Notes: generated by a model from the sequence alone, not told the origin. Positions 1-11,719 are shown, counted from the stretch's first letter. The stretch is DNA of 64,000 bases from Turnera subulata (GCA_028386065.3 JAKUCV010007537.1:1-64000), one strand, 5' to 3'. Translations and numbers: made by a program.

Positions 1-2321
1 TGATGGACCACATGTAAGAGCATTCACCACATTCCCTAGAGCTGACAAGGATTTGTTGATAGTCTTTGCTTCTTCCAGAACTTTCCCTTCAGCTCCAGTT
101 TTCTCAACTTTCTCAGATCCCGCCAAGTCCACAAGGAGTATTTTTCCAATTTTAACTCTGCCAATAATACTGAATTTCAGAGAACTAATTTGCTTGAAAG
201 TACGGTTTACAGATAAGGAAATTGACATATGGATAATACCTCTTATCTCTTGTCAACTCCTGCTGAACAGTGAAAATATAAATGCAGTGGCTTCTACTGC
301 TAGCCACGTTCATATCTATAATTTTAAGTCACTACAAAAACCATGGAGGGCTACGTTCACTGCGATTGCAAGAACTAAATACCAAAAGCATACAGTGTAT
401 ACTTAGCAAATCATTCTTTTATTCAGGGATTATCAACAATGAACAAGTGACGATGAGAAACAAATAATCAAGGATACGAGTTTCTCCCACTGCTCTGTTA
501 ACTATTCCACTCTGCAATTTCAAGCTTTACATGAGAAACTGGACCCTTCAACAAAGAGTAAAGACCAAATTCTGAAGCAAACTTCTTACGGATAGGTTCT
601 GTAAAGCTTCTGCAGGGTCTGATATTTGGATCTATAGAGCAAAACCAGAAGGCACTTATGAGTAAAACATAAGTGGCAAGAATAATCTAATATCAATCAA
701 CAATTCATCTTCTGAGATGAAAAATTGCTCTCAATTTGACTACTGCTAATCAATAATGTACCAAACACCGGTCACACAGAATTACAACTGAAAAACTTCT
801 AGTGCTAGACAAAGTAATGAGATTCCATATTGAAGAAGCAAAAAGCATTAACATTAGTCTATCCTATTTAAAAAATTTCCAATGTACATATGCCCTCGGC
901 TTCATCTTTAAACACAACAAAAAGAGTTATCAAGTAAAACAGCAAATATAAAGAGCAAATAAGGTGTTTTTCTTGCTAGACTATGCAAGAAGGTAAAGAC
1001 TATGCTAAGCCAATTCACCATAAATCACAAGAACACCATATTAATTGTGTGGAAAAATGATCTACAGATTAAGTTCACCTCTGTCACTCCAGAAAGCATT
1101 ATTCCATGCTTCTTACTCTCCTTGATTAGCATATTGTCCTTTGTCAAATCGAGAAGGTCCCTGAGATAAAAGAAAGCACAAAATGGCTGGTTTGCAAAAC
1201 CATTTACTAGAATTTGAGAGAACGTGAACGTTATGGGCAGGCATAGGGACACAAATAATCAACAATTGACAGTTCAAAATTTTAGAGCGGAATCATCGTG
1301 AATGTACACCTCACTTTCTCCATGTAAATTTCAACCTGCAGGGGCCAAAACAACATGAATGGATTATTCAGTCTTTGGAAGTAATCAAACCAAACTAGAG
1401 GAAAGCCTACTAGAAAAAACATCTTATGTCCTCAATACCATTGATAACTTGACTGTGTACTTGATTGCCTCATCAGCAGATCTAATACACTCAAACAGTC
1501 CATCCACAAGTCTTGGAAGCAGCCCTTTCTTGGCCTCATCACATTCTAGGATACCAGGTCCCTGATTTAACAAGTAAATGCTCCTTCAGAGGAGGCTTTA
1601 AGCTCACAGAGTCGCAATTTCCAGAGTAAACTCATATTTACCTCAATGCTATACGTCTTCCCTGCTCCTGTCTGTAACCAAAGAAAAAAAAAAGAAGAAG
1701 GTTCACACAGAGACACAGAACACAGAGAAAAAGTGAAATCCAGTCCACTTAACCAACCTAAATTGCTTCTTAGACGATCCAATTCAAATATCTACTTTAT
1801 CTCAAATGCACAAAGTTCAAACCATTAAACCTACCTAAAAACTCATATTTCATGGCACCTGCTAATCACGGAAACCACTAGTTTACCTAAAAATAACCAG
1901 AAACAACAAAACTAAACTTGTTACTCTCAAATTAACTGTTTTATTTCTAGAAATCAACAGCCTCACCTGGCCATAAGTGATGATTGATCCATTATTTGTC
2001 CCGTTAACAGCATCTACTCCAGACAAAATCAAAATAAAAATAAAAAGATGATGAATAATATGTAAATATTCGAAAATGAGAATCAAACTAAACCTAACAC
2101 AATCGGATCGAACCAAACGGTACCGAATCGAACCGTACCTCGAACAATCGGTAGAGCGACGAACTGGAACACATCAGCCTGCTCAGATCCCTCATAGAAA
2201 ACGCGATCGAAGCCAAATGTACACTCCTCTTCCTTCTCGTCCTATCAAACACACACAAACAACCACCGCCATCACCGTTTGTGAACGGAGCCAAAACGAA
2301 ACGCAACTTCCTTGCATTTCT

Positions 2322-2365
<44 letters not shown>

Positions 2366-2483
2366 AGACCTCGAAAGTGAAGGATTCGTGGTCGATGCAG
2401 CGAACGCAAACGCCGTCGCCGTTTTCTCTTCTCTCCGAGGAACTCAACGGCCGGAACCGAGCGCAGACCGTTATGCTCGACAT
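1..2483 (-). CDS. KIN-1: Kinesin-1-like motor protein (KIN-1 type), 5' eleven exons, partial at window edge
   Basis: This encodes the N-terminal motor domain of a kinesin, an ATP-driven microtubule motor. Exons read on the minus strand with GT-AG borders and consistent phases: 2483-2370, 2241-2139, 2013-1967, 1671-1642, 1561-1439, 1335-1310, 1160-1079, 631-590, 511-478, 315-240 and 157-1. They give 278 residues in frame. The start is the ATG at 2483, opening [12 protein letters not shown], the usual first beta strand. The P-loop GQTGAGKT is split across exons 3 and 4, switch I (SSRSH) is in exon 10, and switch II (DLAGSEK) is in exon 11. Gene order and wording match Arabidopsis/rice KIN-1 (rice PSS1), a small plant kinesin-1 reported to act in meiosis and gametogenesis; that role is inferred. 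The rest of the motor and the tail lie left of the window. I see no frameshift or premature stop. The subfamily assignment is from memory of the family, not from a search. Confidence 0.9.
2334..2361. repeat. (GA)n microsatellite in KIN-1 intron 1
   Basis: About 14 GA units, read as CT on the coding strand, lie just inside the 5' end of the first kinesin intron, 9 bp from the exon 1 donor site. Confidence 0.85.
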
Positions 2484-2555
2484 TTTCAGAAGCGGCTAAA
2501 GGTGGTGAAACGGCGGTCTCGTGAGGTGGAACAGTTCGATTGAGAAGGAATTTGT

Positions 2556-2593
<38 letters not shown>

Positions 2594-2720
2594 AAGCAGA
2601 GGGCGAGATTTTTAGTTACAGGGAAAAAGCTTTTGGAAAATGAGAGGAAAGCGAGAATGTGAAGTTTTTGGTTGAGTGAGAGAAAATCAATGAAGCAAAA
2701 TGGAAACCGGTAGTTTCACT
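2484..2720 (-). promoter_or_regulatory. KIN-1 5' leader and proximal promoter with CT tract
   Basis: Sequence immediately upstream of the kinesin ATG. It contains an uninterrupted GA run at about 2560-2591, which is a CT run on the coding strand. Pyrimidine-rich CT runs near transcription starts are common in plant promoters and can bind GAGA-binding BPC proteins. No convincing TATA box was seen, and the transcription start is not determinable by eye. Confidence 0.45.
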
Positions 2721-3539
2721 TTCAGTTGAAAAGTGTTGATAAAAGAAAAAATTTTGAATGATTTGTTCCTATTTCTTTTTGGGTTGGGTTGTGGGGGGTG
2801 GGGGGAGTGCGGTTGGCGGGAATGAGATTATTTGACTTTTCATTTGTTTTAGAAAGGCAAAGAAAAATTGCGTAAGACTTTAAATTCCCTTTTAAATTGT
2901 TTGAGTGTGGTAGATTATTATACTTTTCTTTTTGACAGTGATTATTATACTTTATAACATACATACATACATACATGTCCTCCACTTGAATGCATAGTCT
3001 TGTGGATTATAAAGTTAAAATTTAAAATTATTGTATTCTCTAGTGTTACTGCAGTATATGCTAAAGTTTTTCAGCGAGTTTTAATCTGAAGGTGGCAAAA
3101 TATGCTTTTTTTTCCTTGAAAAATGCTTTATCAATAGAATTTTTGTACATGAAGTACAGGTTACTATAAAAATGAATACATTATTTAAATTTTGTTACAT
3201 TTGTTTTTGGTGCAAATGCTTTTTTGTTAATGTAATTTTACTTAATTTCCTTGCTATCATGCCACTTCAAAACTCCCCTATTCTGGTTTCTTCTAGTCTC
3301 ACAGTTAATAGGTTGTTTCTTTTATTTATAAGGAGAGATGAGAAACAACAAACACTAGCTCACTTCCCGTGGGTTCCACGGGCTTGCTTATTAATTAATT
3401 TTTTTTAAAAAAATTAACATTTTAACTACTATTTCTAGGCATTTATTATGTAATATTAAAAAAATTGTACATAATTTGTTTTCAAATTATACATTTTTAT
3501 CAATTTTTTCTATTTTTCATATAGATCTGGAAAATAAAT
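2721..3539. other. AT-rich intergenic DNA, no gene seen
   Basis: AT-rich sequence between the kinesin promoter and the tandem repeat. It holds a short (ACAT)n run near 2960-2976 and homopolymer runs. The short open frames have no recognisable motif and no codon structure, so I call nothing in it. Confidence 0.6.
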
Positions 3540-4058
3540 AAAAAATTATTAAAATATAAATTAGAATATAAATCAGAAAAATAAAATAAAATAAACTATT
3601 TAATAATAATATAAATAATAACTAATTTTTTAAACTTAAACATGCATTATTGGCCCCTAAAATAAAAAAAATATATTAGACAACCAAAGAAAAAGTTAAA
3701 AGAAGTAATTAATAATAACCAAAAAAATATAAGAGAATAATTTTTAAAACATAAATCAGTAAATGAATAAAAAATACTATTATAAAAAATTAAAACAAAA
3801 AATATAATATAGATCAGAAAAATAAATTCTTAAAAACCTAATTAATAATAATATAAATAATAATTAATTTTGTAAAGTTAAACATGGATCATTGGGCCAA
3901 AAAACAACAAAAATATTAAACAACAGAAGTAAAAATCAAAAGAATTAATGAAGGATAACAAAAGGTAAAAAAATTAAGAGACTAAGTTTAAAAAAATATG
4001 AATCAGGAAAATAAATAAAAAAATTATTATGAAGAAAAAAATTAAATTACAAAATAGA
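3540..4058. repeat. AT-rich tandem repeat, left part (period about 250 bp)
   Basis: Degenerate tandem units marked by a recurring block resembling AAACATGCAT..TTGG.CCC.AAAA, seen at about 3637 and 3882 (245 bp apart). The array resumes right of element E1 at 16991. The partial unit left of E1 (about 181 bp after its marker) plus the part to the right (about 71 bp before the next marker) restores one full period. E1 therefore inserted inside a unit. Confidence 0.6.
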
Positions 4059-4596
4059 ATATATGAAACGCCCCGACCCGTATTTACCGTACATAGTAAA
4101 CACGTGCCGGAACTGTAACGACCCAACCAAACAAAGCCCAGCATACAGTGTATACATCAGTAACTCTGGCTCAACAGCCCTAAATATAAACATCAATAAC
4201 ATCACAACCGGCCCAATGGCCCAACAATAATAATAAACAGCACAGCGGAAGACTTAATAACTCATAAAGACATTGTATGCGACACAGATGCAAACTAATG
4301 GATCCGAGTCCTGTCCAAGGGATAACGCCGCAGCCTGTCTGAAATGCATCAAACCTGAACCACAAATAACTCAACCTACGGGATGAAAGCCCGCAGGTGA
4401 GGGATGAGTCCGAAGTGCCCACCAACCATGGATAAACAAAGATATGCAGGCAACCATAATACTTCAAAGAAAATAATACAGACAACAGTCACAAACCATA
4501 CCAAAGACAATACCGTACAAGACAGACCAAACCCAAAGACTCGTCCCAAACCTACCAAAGAATTTATTATTATTCCAATTTTATCTTTCTGGGCCC

Positions 4597-4914
4597 CGTC
4601 ACGGATAAGCTAGGGTCGTACCAGGTAATCAACCTGTTTATGGTGCCAGATCAGAAAGAACCCGAGATCAACATCCCAATATTAAATCTCAGAGATCAAC
4701 ATCCCAATAACAATCTCAGAGATCAACATCCCAATCACAATCTCAGGGATCAATATCCCAATAACAATCTCAGGGATCAACATCCCAATAACAATCTCAG
4801 GGATCAACATCCCAATCAAACCGGTATCAACATGCCCATCACAAGTAACCCAGATCATGGCCACCACAAAATAGTCTCAAACCATCCGGTCGTACCTCTA
4901 CTTACCACGTGACA
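4597..4914 (-). repeat. LTR stem-loop array, E1 3' LTR
   Basis: Six tandem units of about 27 bp (4665-4830), each built on GGGAT-N4/5-ATCCC or a GAGAT variant. The array is framed by a CACGTG-containing GTCAC block near 4905-4914 and its inverted counterpart CCCCGTCACGGATAAGCTAG at 4595-4614. Each unit can fold into a 4-5 bp stem with a 4-5 nt loop. Confidence 0.6.
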
Positions 4915-6889
4915 GTAAAATCACCATCTCAAATCAACTTCCAATTTCCATTTTTCCTTTTTCCCAATTATCCATATCACAGTTTATTCCAATTTTCCAA
5001 CTTCCTATTAACTCAAGTTATACAACAGACCAATCCATCAATAGTTTCACAGCATCAATTACTCACAATCCAACATCAATCACAACACAGTATCCAAGAA
5101 ACCAATAACAGTCAACACAACAGTTCAATCAAGCAGGACAATATCAGCGAATCACACTCAGAACCAACATCAACAATCCATATCATCAAGTATCCAACAA
5201 TAACATATATCATCACAATTTCTAATATTCATTTTCTCAAGTTATTCAACTTTCCATTATCACAAGTTAATCCACATACCCAACCAATCAACAATCTCAT
5301 AACTCCAATTATTCACAAGTAACAGTTCAACAATTATCCACAATTTCCACAAGACCAACAACACAGTCCAACAACAGCAACAACAATAACCATCGCAGTC
5401 AAATAACTATCAATGATCATCTCAGCGGTTCAATCAAACAACAAATCACACACAGTATTACAGGCACATATCAAGGGTTATCCATCCTCACCTTAGCCGA
5501 TTACTCAACTCTGAAACATCAACCGGTCCAACGCCGGCTCCTCGGGAAACTGCCCGATATCAAACCTATATAGCAAAACAACATGCTCACTTAAATGCAC
5601 ATAATCGGTATACTATGATGCGAAAACTGCGAAATAAACCCATCCCGGTTCATGTCCTTTATTATCATCTTTTACCGAAAATATTATACCGTACGTATAT
5701 CCGAATATAATTTCGGTACCATACTTCAATTAAAACTCTCCTTTAAATATTTTTTATAGAATAATAATACTTTGTCTTCCAAAATAATAACAATATAATT
5801 TTCCTATAAATTATATCATATATATATATAAATTTTTCCCGAAATTATTTCCATAAAATATATTTCTTGCCAAAATATAATTACCAAATATTATTATATT
5901 AGAAAATCATATTTCCAGTAAATATAATTATATAAACTTATTTTTCTGTAATTAAATACGAATTATAAATATACATATTTATATTTTCCAACTATACATA
6001 AAAAGATTATTACCCTAACGCATTTAATTTTTAAAGATATTTTCATAAAAATTACTTACCATACTATTATTAAAATAACCATAACATAATTATCTTAATT
6101 TTCCAAAAATAGTCATATCCCATATATATATTACCATTTATATCCATAGTATATATATCAAGGGTATTTACCATATATTTATTTTTAAAGATATAAATCA
6201 TATGATATTTTTTGTAACAGCCCGGGTAAAATTTGGATTTTTACCGGGACTGTAGAAATTGTTTTACCGTGATTTACTATTGAATTAATCTCGGGTAATT
6301 AATTCGAGGTAAACCAGTAATCGTTTTTCGAAACCGAGAGTTTTCCCGCGCTCGTGAGTTTCCCGCGGAATTTTCGAACCTAAGTTGGTATCTTTCGGGT
6401 TCCGGAATTTCTCGGAAAATCACACCGGAAAAATAACTACGGGGTATCGATTATTTTCTGGTCCGGTTTGGACACGCCTGCACACAATAATGCAGGCGGC
6501 GTCTTTTCCTTTTTCTTCCTATGCACCTGTGAGTTTTTGCCGGTTCCTGTGTGCTCGTGATGTAGGCCTGTGTCGCTCCTGTGATGTTTCCCTGCAAACA
6601 CAAAGTCACACACCACTCACGCCTCCTCTTCTCCATGCTTTTTCTTTTCCCTGCAAAACTAGTTTTGCTTTCTTCTTCACCAGCTAAAAAAAAAACCCAC
6701 TACCAGTTATCGTTCTTTCTTCTGCAATCAAAAAAAAAAGAAAAAGAAAGCCATCACCCAGTTTTCTTCAACCTCACTGCCTGCAAAACCATAATCATCT
6801 TTTCCTATTTTCCTGCAAACTGCTCAAACTCAGTATACAACATAATCCAGTATAGGATATAAAAAAAAAAACAAACAAGGAAACACACA

Positions 6890-7600
6890 ACCCGCCCTCA
6901 TCCTTGCTTCTCCTTTCACCGCGCCGACCAAACCAACCGGGCCGCCTGCACCACAGTCACCACAAGCCACCGCTGCCATCATCTTCACCTTTCCATCCTT
7001 GTTCTCCGTCGCCGCCAGTGGTGACAAGCCAAGCAGGACGCAGCCATCGCCCTTTCTTTCTTCCTCGACGAGCGCCGCCCTCCTCCCTATTACGGAGCAA
7101 CGCCGCCACCGTCGTGCCGAGCTCACGCCGCCCGTCTCCTCCCCTCTCTACCGCTCGAAGCAATCGTTGTCCACCCACACTGCCGATGCGCCACCAACGA
7201 CAGAGACCCGGCGACCCGTTTAGGAGATTGGTTCATCGCCGACGGCTCTTCCTCCGCCCATGTCCGTCGCCGATCTGCTGCACGTTGTCACCGGAAGTCA
7301 CCTGCAGTCAAGCCGCGCCGCCCTCGCCTCCTTTCCGCCGTCGTCCGGTGCCGCGGCGCCATCTGCAACCTTTAAGGTGTGCAGCCTGCTTGAAGGTGAA
7401 CACGACCCGGATCCTTGCGGGTCGACCCGAACAATTGACGGGTTAGGGGTTTAGCTTGGGCTGTGAGGTTGAGGCTTGGGCTGGGCCTTGGCTGGTGGGC
7501 TGCTGGCTGTGCGCGGGCCTGCTCACGCGGGCCTGCTGCTGGTCTAGGCAGCCTTGACACCTGGGCCTGCCCTTGGGCCCTGACCTAGGCTGAAAAACTG
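6890..7600. other. GC-rich island with site II-like (TGGGCY) cluster in S1
   Basis: A CpG-rich block in an otherwise AT-rich LTR, followed at about 7455-7590 by six TGGGCT/TGGGCC motifs. Equivalent blocks occur in the other family A LTRs, for example 32460-32960, 37550-38100, 9840-10430 and 15890-16500. TGGGCY elements are bound by TCP factors in plant promoters, so this may be the LTR promoter or leader. That is inference. Long open frames here are GC artefacts. Confidence 0.4.
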
Positions 7601-7634
7601 GTCCAGTCCATTTTAATTAAAAATACATATCTGA

Positions 7635-7655
7635 GAAATAATAATAATAATACTA

Positions 7656-7698
<43 letters not shown>

Positions 7699-7700
7699 TA
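7635..7700. repeat. (AAT)n microsatellite
   Basis: Near-perfect ATA/TAA trinucleotide run inside solo LTR S1. Confidence 0.9.
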
Positions 7701-8856
7701 ATATGGCTGATAATTATATTTTCTGGAAAAAAAATGTATTACAAGATATATTTTTAGGAAATAAATAATTACTTAGACATATTATTTTGGGAAATTAAGG
7801 TAACTATATTATGGTTCTTGTTAATAATAGGGTAAGGATGAGTTATAGTATTTTGGAGGGGTATACACATACACATATATAGTTATACTTTCTAGGAAAT
7901 AAATAAATATAAATAATAATAAAAGATTACATGTTATGAAAATAAATATGATATAATGTTGCTAATAATGTTTTTGATTTAATAGTTTTGGAAGTACCTA
8001 CGTAACCTTAGAATATATATATATGGTACATGCTAATAACTGTGGAAATAAATACCATAACATAGTATTGAGAAATTAAGGTTAAGTATATAATTTATAC
8101 TACGGAATAATTATTTTGATGATACTATTAACATATGGATATATATAAATATACATCTACAAATTGTCGTTTTCTAGAAAATTATTGGTAAGAATATATG
8201 TTATAAGAAATGATTATTTTCATGAGAAATATTTTGGAAAGACTAGTAACGAAGTGTTAAATACCGAAGTATTAATCGGATATACGTACAATATATTTTA
8301 TTTACGAAAAAGGAATTAAAAACGATTAAAGATAATTTTATGAAATATAACCGAAGGGGGGGGTTTAATTTATAATTTATGGCATCATAGTATATCGATT
8401 ATGTGCATTTATGTGAGTATGTGTTGTTTTGTGCATAGGTTTGGATATCGGGCAGTTTCCCGAGGAGCCGGCGTCGAACCGGTCATAGTTTCCGGAGTTG
8501 AGTAATCGGCCAAGGTGAGGATGGATAAACCTTGATATGTGCCCGTAATGCTGTGTGTGTATTTTTGTTGTTTGTGGATTATCGTTGATTGTTTGATCTG
8601 CTGGAATGTTTGTCGGCTGAGACTTGATTGTCATGGAATTGTTGATGTGTGTTGTTGTTGTTGTCGAATCGTGTTAGACCTGTGTATGTCGTGTTGGAAA
8701 TATCGCTGAACTGTTTGATGTGATAGATTGTTGATATGAGATTATTGATTGAGTAAGATTTGGATTAAACTGAGGAAATTGGAAATTGGACAATTGAGAA
8801 AGGAATATTGAGTATTGGAAATGGAATTGGATTGATATTGAGATGATGATGTAATT

Positions 8857-9106
8857 GTCACTTGGAAAGTAGTGGTACGACTAGATGGTTAGAGACTAGT
8901 TCTGTGGTGCCTTGCCAGAGGGTTTGTTGGTTGGGGGTGTTGACCCCGGATTTGAGATATTGGGATGTTGATCCCGGATTTGAGATATTGGGATGTTGAT
9001 CCCGGATTTGAGATATGGGGATGTTGATCCCGGATTGTGGTGGGGCCTGGCATCCAGAATTAGTTAATAACCAGGTACGACCCTAGCTTGTCCAGTGACG
9101 GGGTCC
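8857..9106 (+). repeat. LTR stem-loop array, S1
   Basis: Four hairpins with a 28-bp period: 8934-8947 (GGGGT-GTTG-ACCCC), then 8962-8975, 8990-9003 and 9018-9031 (all GGGAT-GTTG-ATCCC). The first differs from the others by a paired A-to-G and T-to-C change that keeps the stem intact. A GTCAC..AAGTAG block at the left and CTAGCTT..GTGAC at the right form a partial outer inverted repeat. Confidence 0.65.
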
Positions 9107-9786
9107 GAAAGATAAAATTGGTATTAAAAATTAATAAGTATTCTTTGAGTCTAGGTTTGATATGATTTGGTGAGAGTCCTCTATCGTGTTGTCGTGTTGG
9201 TTCCTTCTGACGTGGTTGTTTTTGCTTATTGTTGTGATTGTTATGTTGTTTGTGATAGATTCATCTGATTTGATTGTTGTGTTTACCTCGAAAGTGTTAT
9301 GGTTGAATATATCGCTGTTTATCTTTCGTCGGTGAGCGTTTCGGACTCACCCCTCGCCTGCGGGGTTTCATCCCGTAGGATGAGTTGTTTCATTGTACAG
9401 GCTTGGTGCATTTCCCGACAGGCTGCGGCGTTATCCCTTGGACGGGCTTGGATCCATAGGTTGCATCTGTTACGCATACAGTGTTAGTTAGTCTTTAAGT
9501 CTTCCGCTGTGCATGACTTCATTATTGTTGGGCCATTGGGCCGGTTATGTTGTTTACGTTGTTTACTGTATTGGGCCGTTGGGCCCGAGTTATTGTTGTT
9601 CACACTGTATGCTTGGGTTTATTGGGTTGGGTTGTCACAGTTCCGGCACGTGTTTACTGTGTACGGTAAATACGGGTCGGGGCGTTTCATTTTTAGTTCC
9701 TTTCAAAAAGAATATAATCATTTAATTCATTATTACTTTTCCAGAAAAATATGACCCATAATATATTTTCCAGATTATATATTCCC

Positions 9787-9788
<2 letters not shown>

Positions 9789-9837
<49 letters not shown>
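9789..9837. repeat. (TTA)n microsatellite
   Basis: About 16 TTA/ATT units in the E1 3' LTR. The sister LTR has a much shorter run at 15863-15880, so this array expanded after insertion. Confidence 0.9.
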
Positions 9838-10938
9838 TTAATTATCTCGGACTGGGCCTTACTGTGCTTCCCACGTCCAGGAACCCAGCCCCAAACCAGG
9901 CCCAAAGCGCTAGCCCAACATGCCAAAATCCAACCGTAGCCTAAAACAAACCTAACCCAACCCGGGTCAACCCGCGGCCCACATCCGGGTCGAAATCCTC
10001 ACAACGGGTCTGCTCACCTCGGGAGTGGCAGACGACGGTGGCGCGAGCGCGGGCAGGCTGCGAGTGGCGACGGAGTCGCGTCGAGGCGGGAAAGACGAGG
10101 AAGGAAGGCGGCAGCTCTGCGTACGGTGGCTGCTGCACACGGCGGTCTGCAGGTTACTGCGAGAGGGCGCGGGGTGTCGGTGGCTGCTGGTTTCATCTCG
10201 GCGGTTGCAGGTGGTCGACGGTGCGAGGAGACATCAGGTGTTGCGGGGCCGTCAGCGGCGTAGCAGCAGTGCGGGGGAAGGAGGAGGCGCTGCACGGTCT
10301 CAGCTCGGTGTCGTCGTCTACTGGAGGGGAGGAGGCGCGGGCTGCAGACTCGTCGTTGGCGACGGCAGTGAGGAGGAGAGAAGGAGAAGGCGTTGGTGAC
10401 GGGTCTGACGGCGGTTGGGTGGCCCGGTTGGTGGTGTCGAGTGGTGTTTGTTTGTGTTTTTTTTTGTATATGTTTGGCTTGGTTGTGCAGGAACGAAGGA
10501 ATGGTTTTTTTTTTTTGCAGATGGGTGAGGAACTGGGTTTCAGGCAGGCAGATGGGTGATGCAGGGACGCGAGACTGGAGAGGAGAAAACAAAACACACG
10601 ATATCACAGGTCTCACAGGCCCTTCACAGGTTTATAGTGGGAGGCGGCTGCGAGACTCAATCATGCAGTCGTGTCCCGTCCGGACCAGAAAATAAGTGTA
10701 ATACCCCCTTTGTTATTTTTTGGTGTGATTTTTCTGAGGATTCCGGGACCCGAAAAATACCAACTTTGGTCCGAAAAAATCCACAGAAAAATCTGGAGCA
10801 CGGGAAAAGACTCGGTTACGAAAAACGACGCCCGATTTACCTTGAATTAATTACCCAAGATTAATTCATTCGGTAAATCACTGTATAACGACTTTTACAG
10901 TCCTGGTAAAAATCCAAATTTTTACCCGGGCTGTTACA

Positions 10939-10962
10939 TTCTACCCACCTTAAAAAGAATTT
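10939..10962 (-). other. E1 polypurine tract
   Basis: On the minus strand the sequence reads GAAATTCTTTTTAAGG then TGGGTAGA directly before the LTR start TGTAACAG. The upstream GGGGATGAAATTC context is typical of Tekay/Del-type Ty3/gypsy elements. This fixes the orientation of E1. Confidence 0.75.
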
Positions 10963-11082
10963 CATCCCCGAAATTCCATCTTATCCGTGGGTCCTACCAT
11001 GATAAGCTTCTGGCACACTCTGCCAGGTGTCCAAACTCAACGCGAGATACCGCTTATACCCTTAAACGACTTCTTCTCCGCT

Positions 11083-11090
11083 TATAAATA
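11083..11090 (+). promoter_or_regulatory. TATA box for aORF1 of E1
   Basis: TATAAATA lies 35 bp upstream of the aORF1 ATG at 11125. The same box is in the same place in E4 (36969-36976) and, as TATAAAAA, in E2 (23256-23263). Confidence 0.6.
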
Positions 11091-11124
11091 CCAAACCTCA
11101 TAACTGAGACACTCACTCTCAGCC

Positions 11125-11502
11125 ATGGACTCTCCACTAAGAACTAGGACCACCTCAGACTCCGAGGATAACAGCTATATCGGTGGTACTGCTTTCCCGA
11201 CAAGCTCCGATGAAGAACCTCCTAAGAAGCGGTTCAAGACGAACATCGTCGGTCTGAAAGAACACATGGTCTTTTCCCCAAGACGGCGAAAGAAGCGTGC
11301 TGGCAAAGAAGCTAATGATCGAAAGGGCAAAGCAACGGCTGAAAGCAGCACTCCACAGCAGACACTGACACAGCTAAACGTCTCACTGAGAAAGGTCAGC
11401 TCGGCGGTGATGCAGATAGAACAGGCATGTGCGGAACTCTTCCCTCACGTGAAGAACATACAAAAGCTTGTAAAAGATCTTGAGAAGCAAGTAACTCCTT
11501 AG
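11125..11502 (+). CDS. aORF1 of E1: 125-aa basic nuclear-type protein, antisense to the retrotransposon
   Basis: Function unknown; I recognise no family. The protein is hydrophilic, with a Ser/Thr-rich N-terminus. It has two basic clusters that look like nuclear localisation signals (PPKKRFK at residues 32-38, RRRKKR at 53-58) and a C-terminal stretch (about 78-122) with helical, coiled-coil-like spacing of hydrophobic residues. The ORF is intact, and E2 and E4 carry intact copies of exactly the same length with about 80-90 percent identity by eye. It runs opposite to E1, next to the 3' LTR, with a TATA box 35 bp upstream of its ATG and an AATAAATAAA polyadenylation-like signal about 30 bp downstream. 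The second antisense ORF follows at 12665. Equal length across copies and two LTR types suggests it was a real protein under selection. Confidence 0.72.
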   Translation: MDSPLRTRTTSDSEDNSYIGGTAFPTSSDEEPPKKRFKTNIVGLKEHMVFSPRRRKKRAGKEANDRKGKATAESSTPQQTLTQLNVSLRKVSSAVMQIEQACAELFPHVKNIQKLVKDLEKQVTP

Positions 11503-11532
11503 AGTACTTCTTCTCTGTTGTAAAACCGTTAT

Positions 11533-11543
11533 GAATAAATAAA
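11533..11543 (+). terminator. Polyadenylation-like signal after aORF1
   Basis: AATAAATAAA just downstream of the aORF1 stop. Similar AATAAA/AATTAAATAAAA sequence follows the E5 remnant near 44990, and E2 and E4 have it in reverse near 22796 and 36525. Confidence 0.45.
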
Positions 11544-11719
11544 ACAAGTTTTCTTTTTAAATCAAAACTCTTATGTTACGAAGTCTTATGTTAAACAGAA
11601 AAATAAAACATCTCAAGCAGAACAAAAATCAACAATAAGGATGTAGATCAACATAAAGAGATTAAAAACAAAATTCGTTTAACAAAACCAAAACATAAAG
11701 AGGTTAAAACAAATCATGT

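Larger units (their letters stand above)
6213..9689 (+). mobile_element. S1: solo LTR, family A, inserted in the E1 3' LTR
   Basis: A single 3477-bp LTR running from TGTAACAGCCCGGG to CGGGGCGTTTCA, flanked by TTTTT at 6208-6212 and 9690-9694. The intact target reads GATATTTTTAGTTCC in the sister LTR near 15750-15770, which shows exactly what was interrupted. There is no PBS or internal sequence, so it is an LTR-LTR recombination product. A GC-rich, pseudo-open segment (about 6890-7600) has no credible coding function. Confidence 0.92.
4064..10938 (-). repeat. E1 3' LTR, interrupted by solo LTR S1
   Basis: The LTR is about 3.39 kb once S1 and its duplicated TTTTT are removed. On the minus strand it opens TGTAACAGCCCGGG at 10938 and closes CGGGGCGTTTCA at 4064. 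It matches the 5' LTR at 13622-16985 closely over its length. Both contain the 27-bp hairpin array, a GC-rich block (about 9935-10430 here) and long AT-rich stretches. Confidence 0.88.

Noticed and set aside
2076..2543. 155-codon plus-strand ORF over the kinesin 5' end
   Set aside because: Shadow of kinesin exons 1-2 and intron 1 on the opposite strand, with a GA-repeat-derived Arg-Glu run.
4110..4125. TGTAACGACCC inside family A LTRs, resembling a family B LTR start
   Set aside because: No matching end, TSD or family B sequence follows. It is part of the family A LTR in every copy.
4640..4912. Repetitive Asn/Gln-rich ORF over the 27-bp array
   Set aside because: Explained by the tandem hairpin units of the LTR; the unit is a multiple of three so the frame stays open by chance.
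6904..7446. Long open frame with Pro/Arg/Ser-rich product in S1
   Set aside because: Lies in the GC-rich LTR block. Frames are open on both strands, composition is simple, and the product is not shared in frame with the other LTR copies.
10014..10616. 200-codon minus-strand ORF and overlapping plus-strand ORFs (also 16062-16643)
   Set aside because: Recurs in the sister LTR but with overlapping open frames on both strands and frame changes between copies. GC-driven openness, not coding.
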